From Calliphora vicina (lineage: Eukaryota > Arthropoda > Insecta > Diptera > Calliphoridae): DNA of 64,000 nt. The translations under genes were made by a program, and so were the position numbers. The notes below the pieces were generated by a model that did no database searches, was not told where the DNA came from, and worked only from the letters and a program-made list of their open reading frames with translations. This document shows positions 54,755 through 64,000 of the stretch, in pieces (position 1 is the first letter of the stretch; each line of letters begins with the position of its first letter). Location of the stretch: NCBI RefSeq assembly GCF_958450345.1, contig NC_088780.1:26001667-26065666 (forward strand), read 5' to 3'.

Positions 54755-57097
54755 CGAAACAAGCAAGAGTGTTATATTCGGTTGTGCAGAATTTTGTGCA
54801 CCCACCATAAATATGTGATAATAAAATCTTACTCCGTAACTCAGTAAATTTCTATAGGAAATTTCACTCAGTAACTGAGTACATTTCTATAGGAAATTTC
54901 ACTCAGTAACTGAGTACATTTCTATAGGAAATTTCACTCAGTAACTGAGTACATTTCTATAGGAAATTTCACTCAGTAACTGAGTACATTTCTATAGGAA
55001 ATTTCACTCAGTAACTGAGTACATTTCTATAGGAAATTTCACTCAGTAACTGAGTACATTTCTATAGGAAATTTCACTGAGTAACTGAGTAATTTTACTC
55101 TATAACTGAGTAAATTTCTTTAGGAAATTTTACTCTATAACTGAGTAAATTTCTATAGGAAATTTCACTCAGTGACTGAGTACATTTCTATAGGAAATCT
55201 TATTCAGTAACTGAGTACATTTTTATAGGAAATCTTACTCAGAAACTGAGTAAATTTCTTTAGGAAATTTTACTCTATAACTGAGTAAATTTCTATAGGA
55301 AATTTCACTCAGTGACTGAGTACATTTCTATAGGAAATTTCATATTACTCAGTAACTGAGTACATTTATTTAGGAAATTTCTATCAGTAACTGAGTACTT
55401 TTCTATAGGAAATATTACTCAGTAAGTGAGTAATTTTCGATAGGAGATATTACTCATTAACGGAGTATTTTTCTATAGAAAATATTACTCAGTAACTGAG
55501 TAAATTTCTATAGAAAATATTACTCATTAACTGAGTAAATTTCTATAGGAAATATTACTCAGTAACTAGTAAATTTCTATAGGAAATCTTACTCAGTAAC
55601 TGAGTGAATTTCTATAAGAAATTTCACTCAGTAACTGAGTAAATTTCTATAGGAAATTTCACTCTATAGGAAAAAATTTCTATAGGAAATCTTACTCAGT
55701 AACTTAGTAAATTTCTTTAGGAAATTTTACTCTATAACTCAGTAAATTTCTAAAGGAAATTTTTTTCAGGAACTGTGTACATTTCTATAGGAAATCTTAC
55801 TCATAAACTGAGTTAATTTTTAATAGGAAATCTTACTCAGTGACTGAGTACATTTCTATAGGAAATCTTACTCAGTAACTGAGTACATTTCTATAGGAAA
55901 TCTTACTCAGTAACTGAGTAAATTTCTTTAGGAAATTTTACTCTATAACTGAGTAAATTTCTACAGGAAATTTCACTCAGTGACTGAGTACATATTACTC
56001 AGTAACTGAGTACATTTATTTAGGAAATTTCTATCAGTAACTGAGTACTTTTCTATAGGAAATATTACTCAGTAAGTGAGTACTTTTCTATAGGAGATAT
56101 TACTCATTAACGGAGTATTTTTCTATAGAAAATATTACTCAGTAACTGAGTAAATTTCTATAGAAAATATTACTCATTAACTGAGTAAATTTCTATAGGA
56201 AATATTACTCAGTAACTGAGTAAATTTCTACAGGAAATATTACTCAGTAACTAAGTAAATTTCTATAGGAAATCTTACTCAGTAACTGAGTGAATTTCTA
56301 TAAGAAATTTCACTCAGTAACTGAGTAAATTTCTATAGGAAATTTCACTCACTAACTGAGTAAATTTCTATAGGAAATTTCACTCAGTAACTGAGTAAAT
56401 TTCTATAGCAAATTTCACTCAGTAACTGAGTAAATTTCTATAGGAAATTTCACTCACTAACTGAGTAAATTTCTATAAGAAATTTCACTCAGTAACTGTG
56501 TACATTTCTATGGGAAATATTTCTCAGTAACTGAGTACATTTCTGTAGGAAATTTCACTCAGTAACTGAGTACATTTCTGTAGGAAATTTCACTTAATAA
56601 CTGAGTAAATTTCTATAGGATTTTTCACTCAGTAACTGAGTAAATTTCTTTAGGAAATTTCACTCAGTAACTGAGTAAATTTCTATAGAAATTTCACTCA
56701 GTAACTGAGTAAATTTCTATAGGAAATTTCACTCAGTAACTAAGTAAATTTCTATAGGAAATTTCACTCAGTAACTAAGTAAATTTCTATAGGAAATTTC
56801 ACTCAGTAACTGAGTACATTTCTATAGGAAATTTCACTCAGTAACTCAGTAAATTTCTATAGGAAATTTCACTCAGCTACTTTTTATATAGGAAATTTTA
56901 CTCAATTTCAGCCAGCTATCGTTTAGGCTCTATCGTGCTTTCTAAAGACGGACAGACGAACGGACATAGAACGGACATTTTAGAATATTATGAGGACCCA
57001 GAATATATACTAATGTGGGTCTGCGATATATATTTTGATGTGTTACAAATGGTATGACAAAATCAGTATACCCTCTATCTTTTTTGATGGTGGGTAT
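54755..57097 (+). mobile_element. Family C copy carrying minisatellite array 2
   Basis: It begins AAACAAGCAAGAGTG, then TTATATTCGGTTGTGCAGAA and TGTGCACCCACC, a family C start. It ends at 56935-57097 with GACGGACAGACGAACGGACA, 'GAATATATACTAATGTGGGTC', 'TGTTACAAATGGTATGACAA' and TACCC..GGTGGGTATG, a family C end. The 2-kb interior is almost entirely the 35-bp array. Confidence 0.75.
54823..56890 (+). repeat. 35-bp palindromic minisatellite (array 2)
   Basis: Same monomer family as array 1, with the variant CTATAGGAAAT instead of CTATAGAAAAT. Roughly 58 units, less homogeneous. A multi-unit block (55260-55560, marked by CATATTACTCAG and CATTAACGGAGTATTTTTC) is repeated at 55920-56215, giving a higher-order repeat with an offset of about 650 bp. 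Confidence 0.95.
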
Positions 57098-58639
57098 GAA
57101 AACAAGTTGTTGAGGAAGAAAAGCTCAACAGCAAGCTCCGCTCACTCCCACGCAACTTTTATTACAAATACAAATGTGTGTTGTTGTTGTATGTAGTTGA
57201 ATGTTGTAGTTGTATCTTTAACATTCAACATTGGGTAATCATTAATATGGCATAAAACACGTTTAACACATAATTCTTGGTAAAATTGACAATATTCTAA
57301 AATGTTAACGGAAACAGGAAACTCACAATATGTATATAACATACACTCACTATAACTCACACTCTCACACAGGCACACTTTCATTCACTCACATAACAGA
57401 AGGACTGTATTCGAGTTAACTTGTTTTTAGTGTTCGTTTTTGTAATTTTTTTTGTAGGTTTCATCTTTTGTGCGAACGCACAACTAAAAACGTGTTTTAT
57501 TTTTGGTAGTGAGATGTGGGCAAAATGAGAAAAAAAAAGAGGAGGAGAAAATATTTTCCTTTTCAATTTTAGTTTTGTGTGTCTGCATAAAGTACATTTG
57601 GTACAGAGCTGTTGAAAAATAACTACAATATGGCGCCCAACACGTAAAACGGAAGTTAAAACCTCCAACTGTGTTTTTTATTTATTTTTTTTTCGGTGTG
57701 TGTGTCTGTGTGAGCATATTCGATAGTAGTTATGTGGTGAGTTTTATATTTAATACCAAAATTTTTATAAATCGTTAATGCTTGTTATTGGAAATCATTA
57801 AAAATAATAGTGTGAAATTGAGAGTGTTGAAAAGGTGGAGGGAGGTTTTAGATTTAATCAATTTATTTTTATGGTCCATTGCAGGATGTTAGTTGACTTG
57901 TGTTTAGCCTATGATAGAGGGGATTTCGCTATACTATACTATACATAGTTTTTAGTTTTATTTGCAAACAAATATTTGGGGAGAATATGGAAGATAAGGA
58001 ATTATTTATTTGAACTCAGAACATGTACTTTGTAGCCAGAAACAATATATATTATGTCATAATTGGTATAAAATTTTAGTTTTTTATCGTTTTAGTTGAA
58101 AAATATGATATTTTAACAAAGAACGTTAAACTCACTGACTGGGTCTTGAAGCAGAAACTCCATTTTGGTATTTCACAGCACACAGTTTTCCAAATGTTCC
58201 AAAGGCATTGAGTTGGCTGGTTCGAACTAAGAAGTCGCAATTATTAGAAAGTTTGTTTTCAACTATACATTTCCTACAATGACAAACAAAAGAAAATTTA
58301 AACAAATGTCCAATAAAAAATAAATTTTTAATACTGAAAAAGACTTGAGGAATTAATAAAGAATAACTAACTATATAATCGAATAACAAAAAAAAAAAAA
58401 CAATGGAATTTTAGTTTACAAACCAACAATCCATTGTGTTGACACAGCGCACCTGAAAATCGTTTCGATCCGATTTGAAAGATTTTTATATATATGGAAT
58501 CTACTAGACAAGATCTACAAAAACATTGCAATATTGAATGCACATAAATTTTGACTCAGTAGAGATTTTTAAACAATTTTTTATCACGATTATTAATAAA
58601 TTTGTTGTTAATCTAAAAAAATATATTTCAAGAAAATCG
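57098..58639. other. Unique DNA with a candidate tRNA-Lys primer site
   Basis: 57631-57641 reads TGGCGCCCAAC, the usual start of an LTR-retroelement primer-binding site for tRNA-Lys, preceded by AACTACAATA. A possible LTR would run from TGTTGAGG at 57107 to CTACA at 57627. No second LTR or gag/pol follows, so this is only a candidate remnant. CACA/TGTG runs occur at 57350-57380 and 57695-57712. No gene is called. Confidence 0.35.
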
Positions 58640-59640
58640 GAAAAGTTTCGACATTTGAGTTTTTTCGTTACAAAAATCATAACTTTTGAACCAAATGAGC
58701 TAATCAAAAACTTTAAAAGGAATATGATAGATAATGGATCAACCTATGAAACAAGAGTTTGAAAATGGTTATACACCTTTTAAAAGCCTACTTATAGGTT
58801 AGAAAAGTTAAAATTTGTGGAAAAATCCATTTTATGGGAAGTAAATTAAAATATTTTTTAAGATTTTTTATGTTTCTTTTTATGATTTAAAATTATTTCA
58901 GAAAATATTTAAATTTATTTTTAAATTTTTTGTAAAATAATCCAGAAAAGATTTAATTTTTTTAAATTTATTTTTAATTTTTTTGTAAAATATTTCTCAT
59001 AATCCTTAAAAGAAGGTGTGAATATCAAATGGGTTTTCACTGTTATATGTCATAAACTGCCAAAAAAATTAATGCAGCACATTTTTGGAACCATGTTTTT
59101 TTCAAAATTTTACCTCTAGAAAAAAATGAGACGAGGAAATTTTTGCATTAGGTAAAGGAATAATCAGGGAACTTATTTTGAAAATATAGCAAATATAGAA
59201 ATATAGAAATATAGTTTATAGTTTATTTTTTCCATCAAAGTTGAGAAATATTAAAAAAATAGATAGATGGTAAATATCGATTTACAAGGACAAATTTTAC
59301 AATTTTTTTATTATTTTCTTAATAAATATATCTATCAATAGAATCAAGAAAGAATGACGTTACCTAGTAATTTTTTATTCGATTAGCTTTGAAAAATGTT
59401 TTCCCATAAGTGATGGTAATTTTCTGCTTCACACTTTTTAACATATTTTCCATAACTTAAAAATTTAAGTATGCACCTAAAAGGCTTAAAACTCTTTTAA
59501 AACACTCATTTCATAGGTTGATCAATTATCTATTATATGCCTTTTAAATTTGATGATTATCTCATTTGGTTCAAAAGTAATGATTTTTGCACCGAAAATA
59601 CTCAAATGGCGCCTTTGAAAAAAAAAATGATTTTGTTAAT
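58640..59640. repeat. Long imperfect inverted repeat (fold-back-like)
   Basis: The arm 58660-58860 (..ACTTTTGAACCAAATGAGC..GATCAACCTATGAAA..TTATGGGAAG) is inverted at 59395-59615 (..CTTCATTTGG-type complement: TTTCATAGGTTGATCAA.., CTCATTTGGTTCAAAAGTAA). The arms are about 200 bp, diverged, with roughly 550 bp of AT-rich DNA between. No clear TSD was found. Confidence 0.7.
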
Positions 59641-60159
59641 GTTCTTGAAGATATAGGCGTATACGTGATATTGATAAATTTTAACAATCATACTCAATAA
59701 TTTATGTACCTCAATTATAGTTGTTGTACTTATTTGCTTTTAATTGTGTATTTGCTTTAACAGAACAGCGAACCTATAATTCTGAAAGGGCATGTTGAGT
59801 ATATCATTTTTGTAGAAAAAACTTATAGTCCAGCTGGTCTGAATTTTTTTTTACAGTGGGTCAAAGTTTTAATTTTTTGATCGAAGGTAGCATTATACTA
59901 ACTGAAAAAAATGTTGTAAGTTAATATCTGAGAGAATTCTTCTTGTCAGAGTTATATTGTGGAATTTTATGGGGATCATTTTTATGGAAGATCTTAACCC
60001 CCTATCTCCTCTCCTTAGGGGTCAATTTGACCCCTTTTTTGAGAAAATCGAAAAAAGTTCTTTTTGAAAGAACATTTAAGGATTAAAATATTCTACCAAA
60101 TTTTTTGCCGTAAAATTTCATTGGGGATCACCAAAGACACAAAAGTTGTAAATAGAGCC
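59641..60159. other. AT-rich repeat-like DNA; GGGGTCAATTTGACCCC palindrome
   Basis: 60018-60034 is a perfect 17-nt palindrome (GGGGTCAA-T-TTGACCCC) in otherwise AT-rich sequence. The remainder shows no gene; style and neighbourhood suggest repeat E-related sequence. Confidence 0.45.
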
Positions 60160-61340
60160 CTTTACGCTTAATTAGCAAAATTACACGCCATATCGGGTCT
60201 CACATTTTTTAAAAATATCTCCAAAAATGCAAGTATGATCCGAATGAGCTGAGATTTAAAATATAAATAGTCCATATGGAGATTTTAAAAATATATGTAA
60301 ATATATGTAAGTTATCTCTTTTAGTTCAAGAGTTCTTTAGGTTTATTTATTTATTTTTATACCCTACACCACCATAGTGGGGAGGGTATAATACTGTTGT
60401 GCAGATGTTTGTAATATTGGTCTAATACCCACCTTAAAGTATACCGATCGACTTAGAATCACTTTCTGAGTCGATTAAATGATATCCATCCGACTGGCTG
60501 GTTGGTTGGTTGGCTGGCTGTCCATTTAAACCTTGTGCGCAGAGTACAGGTCGCAATTTTGAAGATATTTCGTTCAAATTTGGTACATATTTTTAGCCCC
60601 AATGACCAAGCCTATTGAAAATGGCTGAAATCGGTCCATTATTTCACCTAGCCCCCATACAAATGTCCTTCCGAAATTGGACTTTATCGGTCATAAATGT
60701 TTAATTTATAAATGTATCTCCACAAATTGAGCTCCAAATAAGTTTTATATATACAAAATTCATGTCACCAAATTCTGTTACGATCGGTCCATAATTAGTC
60801 ATAGCTCCCATATAGACCCGCTTCCGAAAAACACTTTAACGTGCATAAATCTCTTAAAAATGTCGGTATATACACCAAATTCAACATAAATAACATTCAT
60901 ACAGACATAAATCACACGACCTAATTTCATGGTGATCGGTCCATAATTGGTCATAGCTCCCATATAAGGCCCATTTCGAAAATCACACACGAATATAAAT
61001 TATTTATATTTTAAATGAAAAATCTTTTTGCTCATTTACTTGGTGTAGGGTTTTATACGGTCGGGCTTGACCGACCATACTTTCATACTTGATTATAATT
61101 CTGATCGATCTTTTTTTGGTTTTTTAGAAATATTATCTATATTTGCTATAAAATTTCAAAAACAATAAAAATAACATGCTAACGTTATCTCATCCCTATA
61201 AAAAGTTACACGCATCCAAAGTTGGAACATGAAAAAATTGTCATATTTTTTACGTCCAGTCAGTCCATTCGTGCAGCCCTTTAGGGGAGAAAACGGGTAA
61301 AAGCTATGTTCTGTTACTTTTTTGGCAGCTTATGTATCTT
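60160..61340 (-). repeat. Dispersed repeat E, copy 4, split by family B
   Basis: 60160-60358 and 61092-61260 match repeat E in reverse: GATCCGAATGAGCTGAGATT, TCTCTTTTAGTTCAAGAG and TTTAGGTTTATTTATTTATT before the break; GATCGATCTTTTTTTGG and ATCCCTATAAAAAGTTAC after it. Family B copy 3 lies between. Confidence 0.6.
60359..61091 (+). mobile_element. Family B dispersed repeat, copy 3
   Basis: It starts ATACCCTACACCACCATAG with TGGGGAGGGTAT and ends GGTCGGGCTTGACCGACC then CTTTCATACTTG. It is collinear with 3009-3739. The minus-strand frame at 60799-60990 parallels those in the other two copies because the DNA is repeated; stops differ between copies. Confidence 0.8.
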
Positions 61341-61539
61341 TAAAAATACAAATTGAGGATGGGAAATTAAATTTAATATTTAGAAAATGGAGAAGATATC
61401 TAAATTAGTATTGTGAAAATATAAAACGAAATTCAGAATATTATTAGTTAGTTAGTTATTATTAGTTATATTATTTTTCAATTCTGAATTTCAATTTATT
61501 ATTTCTCAATATTAATTGGAATTTCTTGATAGCCTCAAT
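61341..61539. other. AT-rich spacer, no feature
   Basis: Short GTTAGTTATTATTAGTTA duplication near 61445-61470; nothing else recognised. Confidence 0.4.
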
Positions 61540-61723
61540 CATAGAGAAAATATACATAGAGTAGAAACTCTCCTGTCAAAGACCTAACTCACTTGTCAAA
61601 AACCTAAGTGGTGAGTATGTATTAGTATAAAAAAAATATGTGAAAACAAAAACAATACTCGTATGTGTAATTTTTTTGTTTGAGTTTTTTTCTAGTTTCC
61701 GCTCTATGTATATTTTCTCTATG
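61540..61723. mobile_element. 184-bp MITE, 8-bp TSD GCCTCAAT
   Basis: CATAGAGAAAATATACATAG is inverted at the right end, with terminal repeats of about 29 bp and two mismatches. The duplicated target is GCCTCAAT at 61532-61539 and 61724-61731. An 8-bp TSD fits hAT or P-type elements; the CATAGAG start fits neither consensus cleanly. The interior is non-coding. Confidence 0.9.
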
Positions 61724-61921
61724 GCCTCAATATCAAAATGTAGTCGAAAATTAATCTTGATTTCTTGGTTCTTTACATAAATTATAAGTTATATATACCT
61801 GCATTGCCTAAAAATGGTTAATATATCCAAATGAAAATTGGGCCATATTTTCAACGAAATGTTAAAGGGGGCCTTGAATCAAAAACTTGTGAGAAATATG
61901 TATGTTTATTTTTGCTTCGAA

Positions 61922-62336
61922 AATGTAGAATTTTGTGCCAAGAAAACGTCATATGCGGGAATTCAAAAATGTTTGAAGACCAAGAATTGGAGACATTGCT
62001 CCATGAAGATTATTGTCAAACTTAACAAGTGCTTGTAAATTCATTTTCAGCTACTCAATCAGCAATTTCAAAATATTTGCAGGGAAAGTGGTTACCATAC
62101 GAATTGAAGCTGAGAGACCTTGAAAAATGATTTTGTATGTCTGAAATGTTGCTTCAACGCTATAAAAGAAAATTATTTTTGCAGCCAATCATGGAAAAAT
62201 GGATCGATCTACACCAAAGCCAAATATCCATGACGCTAAGATAACGCTCTGTATTTGGTGGGAGAAAAGGGTCCTATCTATTATAAGCTGTACTGAACAC
62301 AACTGATTCATTTGAAGCGAGCATTGGCCGAAAATA
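61922..62336 (+). pseudogene. Mariner transposase pseudogene, copy c (heavily deleted)
   Basis: Starts near GCTTCGAAAATGTAGAATTT, the counterpart of the ATG region of copy a (now M-stop). Pieces follow: FEDQELETLLHEDYCQT (61967-62020), then CAGGGAAAGTGGTTACCATA (QGKWLPYELKLRD), then PNIHDAKITLCIWWE, and it ends with TTTGAAGCGAGCATTGGCC (62315-62333), just short of the second catalytic Asp. The region around RPGQP, the first catalytic motif and the distal third are missing. Same orientation as copies a and b. Confidence 0.8.
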
Positions 62337-64000
62337 TGAATTTTAAAAAAAATTTAATTACGATTGTGGTATCAAAGCGAATCGGGTCATCTATACATCT
62401 GTATATTGATTTTGTTATCAAGAATATGCTCCCGAAAGCTAACATAAATCAATTAAAGAATTTAGTACTAAAATAAGGTGCACTTTTACACACTCTATTA
62501 AATTGTTACATTTTTAAACTGTAAAAATTTCTTTCCCTACAAAATTCCACCCATAAAACTACTATATTTATTTGAATGTGTCAATAGTTGTGCATGAGTA
62601 AAAAATAGAAAAACATATATTGAAAAAAAATTTGAAAAAATATTAAAAATCAAGTTGGTATTTTGTTATGGATATTGTATATTGAAAGTGCACTTGTCAT
62701 CAGTATGACGTTACATATACAAGTATATAAAAAAAAGAATGGAAAAAAAATATTGTATTGTAAAAAAAAAATGGTGAAATCTAAAAACTCATGCATGTTC
62801 AACTACTTACATATAAATGCAAGCGCATACAGAGACAAGTATACAAATATGAATGTTTGTGTGCTTAAAAGAGGTGTTATTAGCTAATCAAAAGAAAACC
62901 AAATAAAATTTGGACAGTTTTGCAAAAAGGATAACTCTAAAATTTATGGCTTTTTCAAATTTAATAAATTCTTTGTTATAGTTTTTATAAAAACTCTAAA
63001 TAACATCTAATTTCTGGAAACTCTGTAGTATATATGAAAAAAAAGAAAGCAATTTTACTAAACAAGTGTTTTTGCCATAATACTATTACTATCACCGATG
63101 ATAGTTTATTTTTCCCACATTTAGCACTCACATTTTGAAGAGTGTTATTTTTAGATGGCGTAAATATACATATATATATGTATATATGTATGTATTCATA
63201 TGTTTACATATACATATATAAGTGTATCTGTATGTGAATTAGTTTTCCTCCTCTGGTTGATTTTTGTTCATTCATTTTTCAATGGGAAATCTATGGCAAT
63301 TGAGGTCATGTTTGCACAACTGTTATTGAATAATTTTGAACATGTTTTTTTTTCGCCCTCTCGTTTTTTTTTTGTATTTTGAAATTAAACAAAAAAACGG
63401 TTTTTTGTGCAATTTTCAATATGTATGTTTTGTTTAGTTTTTTTTTTTGTTTAAAAAAAAGGAACTAACATAAAAAATTAGTTGTCAGGTTTTTCAATAG
63501 TTTTTTTTTCGTTGCTTGCAACAGCCATGTAACAATTTTAACACCTAAATTCAATGGCACATTGAATAACAGCAGCAAAATAACAAAAAAAAAGAAACAA
63601 ATAAAAAAATCGTTGTTTAGTTAAATCTTTTTTAAACTGCTTATAGAGTAACACCTTTATGGTATGATAATGATTTTTTAAATGTAGCTGTCATACGAGG
63701 GCTGTCCATTAAAATATTATTTATATTTATGGTGTAGGTCGATTGTTGGAAAAATGTAATTTTTGCTGAAAAAAGGTTAAATTGACTTTTTTGTGGGAAA
63801 CAGTCGAACAATCGACTAACTAACAAAATGTCGAAAAAAATGTTTGTTGTAAAAATTTTAAAGTTTCGTTTTCCTCATCTAGAAATCTATAAACAATAAA
63901 TTTTTTTTGCATTAAACTAGGATAGAGACTTGAAAAAATTCGTAAAGGCGACTTATAATAAATAAAAAAGACGAAAAGGCGACTTATCAACAATTTAAAA
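62337..64000. other. Unique AT-rich DNA, no gene
   Basis: (TA)n/(ATAC)n-rich stretch at 63160-63230; GACGAAAAGGCGACTTAT near 63970 partly repeats AAAGGCGACTTATAATA at 63943. The frames at 62663, 63200 and 63641 have no recognisable domain. Confidence 0.45.

Noticed and set aside
60018..60034. GGGGTCAATTTGACCCC as a nuclear-receptor-type site
   Set aside because: A single short palindrome inside repeat-like DNA; no further evidence of function.

Overview
The window looks like non-coding nuclear DNA of a higher fly (Diptera; a cyclorrhaphan such as a blowfly or house-fly relative is my inference). The reasons are the extreme AT richness, the absence of any intact host exon, tRNA or rRNA gene, and the many fly-type dispersed repeats: mariner fossils, solo LTRs with TGTTACG ends, and non-coding repeats with GACA/GTCC tracts and 'ATACCC...GGGTAT' hairpins. 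I found no gene that I believe is functional. Every recognisable coding stretch is a broken transposon or retroelement gene.

Layout: islands of apparently unique AT-rich sequence (about 1-473, 4176-5553, 8646-10384, 13931-15398, 25197-26967, 32346-33290, 41584-44639, 47833-49095, 53271-54754, 57098-58639, 62337-64000) alternate with nests of mobile elements. Four nests (476-4173, 15399-20143, 38649-41581, 49098-53268) share inverted TAGGG.. / ..CCCTA termini. A fifth (20329-25193) has a different inverted 30-odd bp terminus flanked by TTA. A sixth nest (33296-36338) is a three-layer stack: a solo LTR, split by a TIR element, split by a hAT-like element. Each layer has its own target-site duplication (TSD).

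Elements delimited by TSD plus inverted termini: a Transib-like element with RSS-type ends (10569-12120, TSD CGCCA); a second CACAGTG-ended family (18193-19555, TSD TGCTG); a piggyBac-type MITE (6025-6543, TTAA); a tRNA-headed retroposon (6554-7187, 13-bp TSD); two solo LTRs (TSD ATAT); a Harbinger-like element (20920-21519, TTA); hAT-like elements (23872-24734; 34797-35864; 8-bp TSDs); TA-flanked MITEs (27273-27503; 49253-49460); a TTA-flanked MITE (47701-47829); an 8-bp-TSD MITE (61540-61723); two TCGAG-ended elements (27784-29092; 50923-52368); and three decayed mariner copies, all on the + strand.

Tandem DNA: there are four minisatellite arrays (29100-32060, 37335-38230, 44640-47660, 54823-56890). 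They use three unrelated monomers, yet all have a period of about 35 bp, and three of them lie against the same dispersed repeat family (family C). The monomer of the two largest arrays is almost entirely made of two palindromes.

The most striking candidate is 10569-12120. Both ends start with the exact V(D)J heptamer CACAGTG. One end has a nonamer-like ACAAAAATC after 13 bp, and the other has ACAAAAATA after 23 bp. This is a 12/23-like asymmetry in a fly element with a 5-bp TSD.
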